The notes under the pieces are model-generated. The model saw only the letters and a list, made by a program, of their open reading frames with translations, ran no database searches and was not told the origin of the DNA. From Bacteroidales bacterium (GTDB lineage Bacteria > Bacteroidota > Bacteroidia > Bacteroidales > UBA932): 44,145 bases of DNA. The stretch's first letter is position 1, and each line of letters begins with the position of its first letter. Shown here one piece after another: positions 7,790 through 16,124 of this stretch. The translations under genes and the position numbers were made by a program. The stretch covers positions 1 through 44,145 of the forward strand of contig JAQUBZ010000019.1 in assembly GCA_028686425.1 (NCBI GenBank), read 5' to 3'.

Positions 7790-10440
7790 TTTAATGTATC
7801 TAATCGTTGTTTTAAATTATCAATTTTGGTCTGGGCATCGCCCATCTTCTTGCGTTCAAGTTCAACTACCTGTGCAGGAGCATGTTCCACAAATTTGGCA
7901 TTGCCGAGCTTGGCTGATACCGATTTGAGGAAGCCTTCATATCTGGCAATTTCGGCTTTGACTTTGGCAATCTCTTCTGCTACATTAATCATACCACTGA
8001 GAGGTACGTAATATTCGATGGTTTCAATCATAAATGCCTGTCCTGCGGTAGCATTGTCAAATGTGTCAACCACGCCTATTTCCGAGATATTGGCCATCTT
8101 TTTGATGATTGGCGACATATCGGCAGGATACCCGGCTCTCTTGACCAGAAGAGTCAGTGCCTCTTTCGGCGAGATATTCCTGGACTGTCTCAAGGCACGC
8201 AGAGCCACAACTGTGTCAGCCGCCTGTGAGAACGAATGTATCAACTCTTCACTGTAAGGTTTGGCCTTGACCATCGGCTGAAGCATGATGGTCTCTCCGG
8301 CTTTTCTCTCATCTATATTGTGCCAAAGTTCTTCGGTGATAAACGGCATGAACGGATGGATAATCTTCAACAGACTGTCGAAAAATGAGATAGTTGCATC
8401 AAATGTCGTCTTGTCTGTCGGCATCTGTCGGCCGTCCACAAACGCAGGCTTGATTATCTCAAGGTACCATGCGCAGAAATCATCCCAGAAAAATTTGTAA
8501 ATCACCATCAGAGCATCGTTGATGCGGAATTTGTCAAAATGGTCATTTACAATCTCTATTGTCCGGCTCAGTTTGGCGTCAAACCACTTGACGGCAATTG
8601 CAGCCTCTTCGCTCTGTTTAGCACAATCATCTATTGTCCAGCCTTTTATAAGCCTATATGCGTTCCATATCTTGTTGCTGAAATTTCTTCCCTGCTCTAC
8701 CTGACTTTCGTCAAACAAAATATCGTTGCCGGCAGATGTGCATAGAAGCATGCCGAGCCTGACACCGTCCGCTCCGTATTGTTCCATCAATTTAATCGGG
8801 TCCGGAGAGTTGCCGAGTTGTTTTGACATCTTCCTTCCCTGCTTATCTCTCACGATACCTGTCAGATATACATTTCTGAAAGGGATGTCGTGGCAGAATT
8901 CCTGTCCCGCCATAATCATCCTCGCTACCCAGAAAAACAATATTTCTGGAGCTGTAATCAAGTCATTTGTAGGGTAATAGTATGCAAGTTCCTTATTAGG
9001 TTCCTTGTCGGGAAAGCCCGGTTTTTCAGGGTCGAATACCGAAATGGGCCACAACCATGAAGAGAACCATGTATCAAGTACATCTTCATCTCTGGTAAGG
9101 TCCGAAGCTTTAAGATTCGGATCAATTTTCTGTGCAGCAGCTAAAGCCTCTTCCGGAGTATCTTCTACAACATATTCACCATCAGGTAGATAATATGCTG
9201 GTATCTGCTGTCCCCACCAAAGTTGGCGGGAAATGCACCAATCATGAACGTTCTCCATCCAATGACGGTATGTATTCTTGAATTTGTCGGGAATCAACTT
9301 AATCTCGTCATCCTCAACCACTCTCAATGCCTCTTTTGCAATGACGTCCATTTTCAGGAACCACTGCATCGAAAGACGAGGCTCAATGACGGCGTTGGTG
9401 CGTTCCGAATACCCTATTTGAGATTTGTAATCCTCTGTTTTTTCGAGAAGTCCCGCCTCATCGAGCATTTTTACAATCTTCTTGCGGGCGACAAACCTGT
9501 CTTCACCGACAAGTATCTGCGCTTTTGCATTCAATTTGCCGTGTTCGTCAATGATATCGATTACAGGCAGTTTGTGACGCAATCCTATTTCGTAGTCGTT
9601 AATATCGTGTGCAGGGGTCACTTTAAGGCATCCCGTACCGAAATCCATTGTCACATAACTATCTTCAATAATAGGTATCTCTTTATTAATGAGAGGTATA
9701 ATTACCTTCTTCCCGCGAAGATGGTGAAATCTCTCATCATCAGGGTGAATGCAGACTGCCGCATCGGCCATGATGGTTTCGGGTCTTGTTGTCGCAATGA
9801 TTACATACTCCCCGTTTTGTGAACCGGAGATTTTATATCTCAGATAGTAGAATTTGGAATCGGTCTCTCTGTGAACCACCTCTTCATCACTTACTGCTGT
9901 AAGCCCTTCGGGGTCCCAATTGACCATTCTGACACCTCTGTAAATATATCCTTTCTTATAAAAATAGACGAATGTGTTTATGACAGCCTTGCTCATCGCC
10001 GGATCCATCGTAAATTTGGTACGGGCCCAATCGCATGAAGCGCCAAGCTTTTTCAACTGCTCGAGAATGATTCCTCCGTGTTTTTCACGCCATTTCCATG
10101 CGTGTTCAAGGAACTCTTCACGTGTCAGATCCGACTTCTCGATCCCTTCCGCTTTCAGTTTGGCTACCACTTTCGCCTCTGTTGCAATTGAAGCATGGTC
10201 CGTCCCGGGAACCCAGCACGCATTCTTTCCCATCATCCTCGCACGCCTGATAAGCACATCCTGAAGGGTATTGTTCATCATGTGGCCCATGTGAAGCACT
10301 CCTGTAACGTTTGGAGGCGGGATAACTATAGTATATGCTTCGCGATTATCGGGTTCTGAATGAAAAAAATTGTGTTTCAACCAATAAGAATACCATTTAT
10401 CCTCTGTCTGAGAAGGATCATACTTTACAGGGAGTTCCAT
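7786..10440 (-). CDS. valS: Valine--tRNA ligase
   Basis: Class I aminoacyl-tRNA synthetase that charges tRNA-Val. The 884-residue protein has the HIGH motif as HMGH (residues 50-53) in PPPNVTGVLHMGH, a connective editing domain with ATTRPETIMADAAV, the KMSK motif (537-540, KMSKQLGNSPD), an anticodon-binding domain, and a C-terminal coiled-coil arm typical of ValRS. The length is normal for the family. It is the first gene of the minus-strand operon ending with the rRNA methyltransferase, and diverges from the 10556 gene across a 115-base gap holding a -7 element on each strand. No T-box leader is apparent. Confidence 0.97.
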   Translation of the reverse strand: MELPVKYDPSQTEDKWYSYWLKHNFFHSEPDNREAYTIVIPPPNVTGVLHMGHMMNNTLQDVLIRRARMMGKNACWVPGTDHASIATEAKVVAKLKAEGIEKSDLTREEFLEHAWKWREKHGGIILEQLKKLGASCDWARTKFTMDPAMSKAVINTFVYFYKKGYIYRGVRMVNWDPEGLTAVSDEEVVHRETDSKFYYLRYKISGSQNGEYVIIATTRPETIMADAAVCIHPDDERFHHLRGKKVIIPLINKEIPIIEDSYVTMDFGTGCLKVTPAHDINDYEIGLRHKLPVIDIIDEHGKLNAKAQILVGEDRFVARKKIVKMLDEAGLLEKTEDYKSQIGYSERTNAVIEPRLSMQWFLKMDVIAKEALRVVEDDEIKLIPDKFKNTYRHWMENVHDWCISRQLWWGQQIPAYYLPDGEYVVEDTPEEALAAAQKIDPNLKASDLTRDEDVLDTWFSSWLWPISVFDPEKPGFPDKEPNKELAYYYPTNDLITAPEILFFWVARMIMAGQEFCHDIPFRNVYLTGIVRDKQGRKMSKQLGNSPDPIKLMEQYGADGVRLGMLLCTSAGNDILFDESQVEQGRNFSNKIWNAYRLIKGWTIDDCAKQSEEAAIAVKWFDAKLSRTIEIVNDHFDKFRINDALMVIYKFFWDDFCAWYLEIIKPAFVDGRQMPTDKTTFDATISFFDSLLKIIHPFMPFITEELWHNIDERKAGETIMLQPMVKAKPYSEELIHSFSQAADTVVALRALRQSRNISPKEALTLLVKRAGYPADMSPIIKKMANISEIGVVDTFDNATAGQAFMIETIEYYVPLSGMINVAEEIAKVKAEIARYEGFLKSVSAKLGNAKFVEHAPAQVVELERKKMGDAQTKIDNLKQRLDTLK

Positions 10441-10470
10441 TTATATTTTAGTTTATAATTATTAAGGGGG

Positions 10471-10478
10471 CAAAGTTA
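10471..10478 (-). promoter_or_regulatory. -7 element (TAACTTTG) for the valS operon
   Basis: Minus-strand TAACTTTG, 30 bases before the valS ATG, matches TAnnTTTG. A -33 TTTG at the standard spacing is not seen. It is the only plausible start for the whole valS-to-rlmB operon near its first gene. Confidence 0.45.
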
Positions 10479-10498
10479 ATTAATTTTTACAAAATGAG

Positions 10499-10506
10499 TA
10501 TATTTG
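10499..10506 (+). promoter_or_regulatory. -7 element (TATATTTG) for the 10556 gene
   Basis: TATATTTG matches TAnnTTTG and would place the transcript start near 10512, about 44 bases before the ATG. It is divergent from the valS element 20 bases away, so the two promoters could influence each other. Confidence 0.45.
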
Positions 10507-10555
10507 CGCCGATTACCATTGAAACTTATACTTTATAACGTCTCTTTTTACATTT

Positions 10556-11893
10556 ATGAAACATATCAATCTTGTTATTTTCGCCTCGATTCTTCATGAC
10601 GGCACCAGCGTGATGAATTCGAGAAAGCAATTGTTTGAGAACATCCGCAGCTTTGCAGAGGTGGAAATCATCTATCCCACGATGCTCAGCAGCATGTTAT
10701 CCCGCTCCAAATATAGTGAGGACGGTGATAGTTTCACAGATTACGACAATATAGATTTCAGGGAAAAAGACAAAGAGATGACTTCGACACTCTGCTTTAT
10801 CGCAACAGGGGGCACTGAAGAGATTTTTAAGAGTTTTATCAACATTCTTCCAAAGCCTATCATCATTTTGAGTGACGGACTTCACAATTCCCTCGCTGCC
10901 GCCTTTGAAATTTGCACTTTTTTAAAGAATAACGGCATTGAGAATACCCTTCTGAATGCACCCCTTGACAATAACCCTGTTTTTTTCAAGAGAATGGAGA
11001 AAATCCTCTTTTCTGCAGATACAGCACATCCCGCTCCAAAGGAGCTGGACATTAATCCGCACAAGGCCGATTTCACCAAATCCGTTCTTCACTATTTTTC
11101 AAAGGCAAAAATAGGGCTGATAGGGGGAGAAAGTCCGTGGTTGATTTCTTCAAAGGTCGATACACTGTACATTGAAAAAAAATATGATGTCAAGTTCCTT
11201 GAAATACCCATTTCAGAACTTGAACAATCGTTCAATAATATCGATTTATCGGCTCCCGAAATCAAAGGTATAGTTTCCAAAATGGAGCAATATCTGATTG
11301 GAGGACGGACAAAAGAAGACCTTGAAGCAGCGGCAGGAATGTATGTCGCAATCAAGAATATTTGTATCAAATATGAGCTGAAAGCTCTCACCATCAAGTG
11401 TTTCAGCATACTCGACTCTTGCAGGACCACTGCCTGTCTCGCACTTTCACTTCTCAATGATGAGGGAATTATTTCGGGTTGTGAAGGGGATATTCAGACA
11501 CTCTGGAGCATGATGTACTGCTATGCAGCCTATTCCAAGTGTTCATTCATGGCCAATCCTTCATCTTCCAACAAGGATGAGCTTACAGTTGACTTTTCCC
11601 ACTGCACCATACCTCTTTCAATAGTGCACGGATTCAGGCTTCCGAGCCATTTTGAGTCTTCATCGGGGATTGCAATTTCAGGCTCCGTACCTTGCGGAAA
11701 ATACAACCTTATCAAATTTTCAGGTCTTCAACTCGAAAGATTTTATCTCGGCAGAGGAATTGTCATAATGAACACCAACATAGAGCAGAGGTGCAGGACA
11801 CAGATACGGTTCAAATTCAACTCCGCTGACGAATTTGACAATTTCATGAACAACCGATCGGGCAATCATTTTGTACTTGTATCGGACGAATAA
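10556..11893 (+). CDS. L-fucose/L-arabinose isomerase-fold protein, substrate unknown
   Basis: A 445-residue soluble protein with no signal peptide. The C-terminal half carries features of the fucose isomerase-like group (COG2407): ALTIKCFSILD, then ISGCEGDIQTLW, then DFSHCTIPLSIVHGFRLPSH, in the order where family enzymes place Glu/Asp/His metal ligands. The N-terminal half looks like a Rossmann-type domain (FIATGGTEEIFKSF, PIIILSDGLHNSL). Members isomerise aldoses and ketoses or have unknown roles; substrate cannot be read from sequence. It is 48 bases upstream of the KdsC-type phosphatase, but that gene has its own -7 element, so co-transcription is uncertain. Family membership is moderately sure, enzyme activity is not. 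Confidence 0.6.
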   Translation: MKHINLVIFASILHDGTSVMNSRKQLFENIRSFAEVEIIYPTMLSSMLSRSKYSEDGDSFTDYDNIDFREKDKEMTSTLCFIATGGTEEIFKSFINILPKPIIILSDGLHNSLAAAFEICTFLKNNGIENTLLNAPLDNNPVFFKRMEKILFSADTAHPAPKELDINPHKADFTKSVLHYFSKAKIGLIGGESPWLISSKVDTLYIEKKYDVKFLEIPISELEQSFNNIDLSAPEIKGIVSKMEQYLIGGRTKEDLEAAAGMYVAIKNICIKYELKALTIKCFSILDSCRTTACLALSLLNDEGIISGCEGDIQTLWSMMYCYAAYSKCSFMANPSSSNKDELTVDFSHCTIPLSIVHGFRLPSHFESSSGIAISGSVPCGKYNLIKFSGLQLERFYLGRGIVIMNTNIEQRCRTQIRFKFNSADEFDNFMNNRSGNHFVLVSDE

Positions 11894-11915
11894 GTGATTT
11901 TTTAGTAAGTTTGCA

Positions 11916-11923
11916 CCGAAACT
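11916..11923 (+). promoter_or_regulatory. -7 element (TAAGTTTG) before the KdsC-type gene
   Basis: TAAGTTTG fits TAnnTTTG and lies 18 bases before the ATG at 11942, giving a short leader. No clear -33 element is seen at the usual distance. Confidence 0.4.
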
Positions 11924-11941
11924 CGTATAAAAGACAATATC

Positions 11942-12511
11942 ATGTTTGAACACATTAAAGCATTCGCTTTCGATATAGACGGCGTATTTACAGACGGTTC
12001 GGTGATGGCCACTACTGACGGCGACCTTCTCCGCACGTACAATTCCAAAGACTGTTTCGGGGTGAGGACCGCCGCCGACAACGGATATCCGGTTGCCATC
12101 ATTACAGGAGGGTGCTCTGAAAGCATAATCCACCGGAGTCGCTCACTCGGTGTCACCGACAGACATCTCTACCAGCTCTCCAAGAACAAACTTCCGGACT
12201 TCCTCGATTTTTGTGCCGACTGCGGACTGTCTCCCGACCAAGTGGCATTTGTAGGAGACGACATACCCGATATTCCCGCACTTAAAGCTGCAGGTCTCTC
12301 CGTATGTCCCGCCGATGCCGTAGCAGAGGTCAAAGCCGTATGCCGCTATATATCGCCTTATAACGGAGGCAGAGGCTGTGTAAGAGATTTGGTCGAAAAA
12401 GTATTGAAAATGCAGGGAAACTGGCGTTTTGACCCTACAACTCCGTGGAGCGCCAAACATCCCGACAGTGTCTTGAAAAATGCCTTGCTTACAGGCAAAA
12501 ACATCAAATAA
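11942..12511 (+). CDS. kdsC: KdsC-type HAD phosphatase (KDO 8-phosphate phosphatase)
   Basis: Small HAD-superfamily phosphatase without a large cap, 189 residues. The nucleophile motif is FDIDGVFTDGSV near the N-terminus, the second motif is AIITGGCSE, and the third is FVGDDIPDIPAL, the arrangement of tetrameric KdsC enzymes that dephosphorylate 3-deoxy-D-manno-octulosonate 8-phosphate for LPS core synthesis. The C-terminal extension (about 15 residues after GCVRDLVEKVLK) is slightly long. It is followed after 8 bases by maf. The class is clear; KDO-8-P specificity is family inference, as related proteins act on similar sugar phosphates. Confidence 0.85.
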   Translation: MFEHIKAFAFDIDGVFTDGSVMATTDGDLLRTYNSKDCFGVRTAADNGYPVAIITGGCSESIIHRSRSLGVTDRHLYQLSKNKLPDFLDFCADCGLSPDQVAFVGDDIPDIPALKAAGLSVCPADAVAEVKAVCRYISPYNGGRGCVRDLVEKVLKMQGNWRFDPTTPWSAKHPDSVLKNALLTGKNIK

Positions 12512-12519
12512 CAGCTGAC

Positions 12520-13128
12520 ATGTTCGACAAATACAAGATAATTTTAGCCTCCCGGTCTCCACGCAGACGGGAGTTGCTTTCGGGGCTCGACATAGATTTC
12601 AGCGTTGAAATAGACAAAGATGAAAAAGAGGCCTACAGCGCAAATATGCCTCATGACGAAGTGCCCGAATTTCTTGCACGGCACAAATCCGAGTCATTTT
12701 ATAGGCAACTATCTATTAATGAGGCACTTATAACGGCAGACACATTGGTTTTCTGCCCCATGTGCAACGGTACCGGCTCTATTGCCGATTGCGAGATACT
12801 CGGCAAGCCCTCAGATCGCCGGGAAGCTGTCGATATGCTTTGCAGATTGTCAGGGATTACACATTACGTGACCACGGGAGTTGCAATACGCACTATAAAT
12901 GATATACGCTCGTTTTCAGTCACTTCAGAAGTTACGTTCAAGTCCCTGACCAAAGACGAAATTTCTTATTACATAGATAATTACATGCCTTTTGACAAGG
13001 CAGGAGCATACGGTATTCAGGAATGGATAGGATATATCGGCATCACGTCCATAAAGGGCTCGTACTATAATATAATGGGGCTTCCAGTTCAAAGACTTTA
13101 CGGCGAACTCTGCGATATGCTCAGGTAG
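12520..13128 (+). CDS. maf: Maf-family nucleotide pyrophosphatase
   Basis: Cytoplasmic house-cleaning enzyme that hydrolyses non-canonical or canonical dTTP/UTP-type triphosphates to monophosphates. The N-terminal signature ILASRSPRRRELLSGL is intact, followed by ADTLVF, GKPSDRREAVDML, TTGVAI and DKAGAYGIQEWIG. The ATG at 12520 starts exactly at the family N-terminus (MFDKYKIILASRSP), giving 202 residues; a longer frame from 12445 would run into kdsC and is rejected. An insert with two Cys (CPMCNGTGSIADCEILG) sits between the ADTLV and GKP motifs. It ends 6 bases from the convergent recQ stop. Confidence 0.9.
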   Translation: MFDKYKIILASRSPRRRELLSGLDIDFSVEIDKDEKEAYSANMPHDEVPEFLARHKSESFYRQLSINEALITADTLVFCPMCNGTGSIADCEILGKPSDRREAVDMLCRLSGITHYVTTGVAIRTINDIRSFSVTSEVTFKSLTKDEISYYIDNYMPFDKAGAYGIQEWIGYIGITSIKGSYYNIMGLPVQRLYGELCDMLR

Positions 13129-13134
13129 CACCGC

Positions 13135-15000
13135 CTATTCTTTCAGCAATCCGATCAGGCGGTTGTACTCTTCTTCATCGATACAACTCTGTTTCAGGAG
13201 AAGCGATGCCTTATAACGATCTCCTCCGCACTGTTGCAACAACCTATCTGTCAATAATTTATCCTCAACTCCCGGATTATCCCTACGGTCATGTTCTTTT
13301 TTGGAGAGGCAGACATCGCAAATACCGCACGGAGACGAACTCTCCTGCCCGAAATACCTCAACAGACGTACACTGCGACATTCGCTTCCGTCCTCAACCA
13401 AATCTATCATCGAATCCACTCTTCCTGCAAGCCGCTCTACCCTTTCGTTGTATTCAGATTGAGGCAGTCGCAGATTGGCCTCTTCGAGCCTCTCATTGTT
13501 AATATTGAGCATCGGGGACTTAATCCGCGGAATATATGTCAGAATCTTCATTCTCGAAAGGCGTATCAGCTTATCCTTTACCACATTAACCGCATATCTT
13601 CCTATCTTGGCGATATACTCCTCGTCAATTGAGACATATTCTGAAAACAGTCCCGTATAGAGCCTCAGTACCACTTTTATAAACGTATCCATCTCTTCCG
13701 AGCCGAGCTGTATTCTATAGAGTTCGTCACGATTTACAATAAATTGTATTTTGGATGGTATATCCAACTCATCCGTAAGGCTCCAATATCCGGCCATCTC
13801 TATGTATTTAATTGCATAATAAGCAGTTACAGCATGCAATCTGTATCGTTTGCTAAATGCCTGCAAGTCGAATTTAACACTCATCCCCTTTCCAGACTCG
13901 TATGGCAGCCCCAAAAATGTAAACACTTTCTGGTATATATCTCTTATGTAATCCAACGGAGGATAATTGACTTTTGTAATCTGCCTCAAACGGGCAATGT
14001 CGGTACCGTTCCACAGCAGTACCGTGTAGGAGCGATTGCCGTCTCTGCCTGCCCTTCCTGCCTCCTGAAAATACCCTTCTATCGAATCCGGCATGTTGTA
14101 ATGGCACACAAAGCGCACATCCGGCTTATCTATTCCCATTCCGAAAGCATTGGTAGCTACTATTATACGATATTGGTTACTTTTCCATTTGTCCTGAATA
14201 TCCGAACGCATCTCGCGGCTCATCCCTGCATGGTAGGCATGAGCACTGATTCCGCTGTTTTGAAGGAATGAGGCCACGTCCTCCGCCGTCTTTCGCCTGC
14301 CGACATATACTATCCCCGTACCTGGCACTTTCTCTGCTATTTTCAGAAGATATCCCGATTTATCTTCCACTTTTCTGAACACGTATGAGAGGTTGGGCCT
14401 CTCAAATCCCGACCGGATGATATTTCTCCCCCTGAAATCGAGCTTGTCCATTATATCCTGCGCCACTTGTTCTGTAGCTGTTGCGGTCAGGGCTATTATA
14501 GGTACACTCTCCAAAATGTCGGAGTATGTCCTTATTTGGGCAATGGTAAGGTAATCGGGTCTGAAATCGTATCCCCATTGCGAAATACAATGCGATTCAT
14601 CCACCACAAGATAATTGACATTCATCTTGGCTACTCTCGATTTGAAAAGTTCCGTCCGGACCCTTTCCGGAGATACATACAGAAATTTGTAGTCGCCGTA
14701 TATTGCATTGTCGAGTGTAATGTCTATATCTCGGTAATTCATCCCCGAATATATGGCAAGTGCCTTGATCCCCCTGTCATTGAGTGACTGCACCTGGTCT
14801 TTCATCAATGCAATCAGCGGTGAGATGACAATACAGATCCCCTCTTTCATCATTGCCGGAACCTGAAAACAGATTGATTTTCCCCCTCCTGTGGGCAATA
14901 TGGACAGAGTATCCTTTCCGGCAAGTGCAGAAGAAATTATCTCCTCCTGCATCGGCCTGAAACTGTCATATCCCCAATATCTCTTTAATATCTCTCTCAT
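13135..15000 (-). CDS. recQ: RecQ-family ATP-dependent DNA helicase
   Basis: 3'-5' DNA helicase in recombination and repair. The N-terminal SF2 core has motif 0 (FRPMQEEII), Walker A LPTGGGKSICFQVPA, the DESH box in VVDESHCISQWGYDFRPDY, LTATAT, and motif VI QEAGRAGRDG. The zinc-binding region has the Cys set RSVRLLRYFGQ followed by CGICDVC. At 621 aa it stops soon after a short helical segment (KLLTDRLLQQCGGDRYKASL), so the C-terminal HRDC domain of E. coli RecQ is absent; many Bacteroidales have such a RecQ beside a longer one. Monocistronic and convergent with maf. Confidence 0.93.
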   Translation of the reverse strand: MREILKRYWGYDSFRPMQEEIISSALAGKDTLSILPTGGGKSICFQVPAMMKEGICIVISPLIALMKDQVQSLNDRGIKALAIYSGMNYRDIDITLDNAIYGDYKFLYVSPERVRTELFKSRVAKMNVNYLVVDESHCISQWGYDFRPDYLTIAQIRTYSDILESVPIIALTATATEQVAQDIMDKLDFRGRNIIRSGFERPNLSYVFRKVEDKSGYLLKIAEKVPGTGIVYVGRRKTAEDVASFLQNSGISAHAYHAGMSREMRSDIQDKWKSNQYRIIVATNAFGMGIDKPDVRFVCHYNMPDSIEGYFQEAGRAGRDGNRSYTVLLWNGTDIARLRQITKVNYPPLDYIRDIYQKVFTFLGLPYESGKGMSVKFDLQAFSKRYRLHAVTAYYAIKYIEMAGYWSLTDELDIPSKIQFIVNRDELYRIQLGSEEMDTFIKVVLRLYTGLFSEYVSIDEEYIAKIGRYAVNVVKDKLIRLSRMKILTYIPRIKSPMLNINNERLEEANLRLPQSEYNERVERLAGRVDSMIDLVEDGSECRSVRLLRYFGQESSSPCGICDVCLSKKEHDRRDNPGVEDKLLTDRLLQQCGGDRYKASLLLKQSCIDEEEYNRLIGLLKE

Positions 15001-15052
15001 AATATACTGTTACACAATGTTTTATTATTTTTGTTTCATAGTTGCAGTCTTG

Positions 15053-15601
15053 TCATTTACGGCATTTTGCCATTTTTGCGGATAGTGTCGCAAGCATCAG
15101 ATGAAGGTCATCATATAGCGGAACACCATATTTTGCACACGTAATTCTCACATTATCATAACGATAGAAATCTTTTTCGCAGCATACCATAATCTTTCCG
15201 CTCTTCATGTGAAGTCCCATTTCGAGCAGTGTGACTGGTGAAGCGCTGCTTCCCAAAATATACATTATTATGTAGTCCGCCTCTTCAAGATGATCCAGCT
15301 CCCAATTCACCTGATAATCCATTTCTCCTTCACGTGTTGCATCCCAATGGTCCTGTCGCGGATTGAACAGAATATATCTGCCGTTGAGCGATTCAAAATA
15401 CTCTTCTACTTCTGTCTGCCAATCGCGACTGTTGCCCATATCTATGGTTCCTGCCAGAAAAATCTTTGTAAATGATTTATCCTCATCTATTTCGACCGGC
15501 AACTCTTCATGAGGATGAAGCACTGCCGTCAGCGGTTCGCGATTGTCTGAACATGCGGCCAGCACTGCTCCCATGACTATGTACAATACTATTTTTTTCA
15601 T
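15053..15601 (-). CDS. Lipoprotein with nucleoside 2-deoxyribosyltransferase-like domain
   Basis: The 182-residue product begins with a lipoprotein signal (MKKIVLYIVMGAVLAAC, lipid Cys17). The rest resembles the nucleoside 2-deoxyribosyltransferase-like group (PF15891 type): IFLAGTIDMGNSRDWQ, FNPRQDHWDATREGE, WELDHLEEADYIIMY, SPVTLLEMGLHMKSG and VCCEKDFYRYDNV. Glu in LLEMG is at the place of the catalytic Glu of that fold. Such enzymes are normally cytoplasmic, so a lipid anchor is odd. The ATG at 15601 was chosen because an upstream frame start is a TTG and would bury the signal peptide. A minus-strand TACCTTTG at 15606-15613 ends only four bases before the ATG, so the mRNA may have almost no leader. 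Enzymatic activity is inference. Confidence 0.7.
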   Translation of the reverse strand: MKKIVLYIVMGAVLAACSDNREPLTAVLHPHEELPVEIDEDKSFTKIFLAGTIDMGNSRDWQTEVEEYFESLNGRYILFNPRQDHWDATREGEMDYQVNWELDHLEEADYIIMYILGSSASPVTLLEMGLHMKSGKIMVCCEKDFYRYDNVRITCAKYGVPLYDDLHLMLATLSAKMAKCRK

Positions 15602-15652
15602 TCTACAAAGGTAATGAAAAAACAAAAATTAGCATTTTTGATTTTTCTTGAT

Positions 15653-15660
15653 TACATTTG
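15653..15660 (+). promoter_or_regulatory. -7 element (TACATTTG) for the dsrC operon
   Basis: TACATTTG fits TAnnTTTG and lies 35 bases before the dsrC ATG at 15696. A TTTG occurs 12 bases upstream (15637-15640), which is closer than the usual 19-21, so the -33 box is unclear. It faces away from the lipoprotein gene at 15601. Confidence 0.45.
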
Positions 15661-15695
15661 AAGATATTTATACACTTAATTTATTTATCGCATTT

Positions 15696-15998
15696 ATGGA
15701 TATCAAAGATTTTGAAGTTGATGGCGACGGTTTCTTGACCAAGCCTGAATTATGGAATGAAGAAGTGGCAAAGATGTTTGCCAAATCTGACGGAATTGAA
15801 GAGATGACTCCGAAACATTGGGCTGTCGTCAATATCATCAGAAAGAATTTTGAAGAAAAGGGCAACGCTCCCATGGTAAGGACCATCTGCCAGGAAACAG
15901 GATTGAAACTGAGAGAAATATACGAATTGTTCCCTCTGGGACCTGCTCGCGGCGCTTGTCGCGTGGCCGGCCTTCCAAAGCCTGACGGATGCGTATAA
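15696..15998 (+). CDS. dsrC: DsrC-type sulfur carrier protein with both C-terminal cysteines
   Basis: Small cytoplasmic protein of the DsrC/TusE/DsvC family, 100 residues, normal length. Family features are TPKHWAVVNIIRKNFEE in the helical core and RGACRVAGLPKPDGCV at the C-terminus. The flexible arm has Cys88 and Cys99, 11 residues apart with Cys99 penultimate. This two-cysteine arm is the hallmark of true DsrC, which forms a trisulfide between them during sulfite reduction and is the substrate of DsrMK. TusE-type proteins for tRNA thiolation keep only the last Cys. The ATG at 15696 is preferred to an upstream TTG. First gene of an operon with DsrM-, DsrK- and cysteine-desulfurase-like genes. 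No DsrAB or TusBCD genes lie in the window, so its sulfur donor is open. Confidence 0.9.
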   Translation: MDIKDFEVDGDGFLTKPELWNEEVAKMFAKSDGIEEMTPKHWAVVNIIRKNFEEKGNAPMVRTICQETGLKLREIYELFPLGPARGACRVAGLPKPDGCV

Positions 15999-16124
15999 CA
16001 GATGTAACAATGTGACTGTCTGTGCGATACACGATGTCAAATCCATAGGCCATAACCTTGATTAACGATTGCGGCCACATCTGCCTGACAGACTGAACCA
16101 CTTTAAGAATAACACTACCAAACT

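Noticed and set aside
10441-10555. T-box leader for valS
   Set aside because: The upstream stretch is too short and A/T-rich, with no T-box word or specifier structure; T-boxes are also not expected in Bacteroidota.
15696-15998. Calling this gene tusE
   Set aside because: TusE of tRNA thiolation lacks the upstream arm Cys and works with TusBCD. This protein has both arm cysteines and lies with DsrM/DsrK-like genes.
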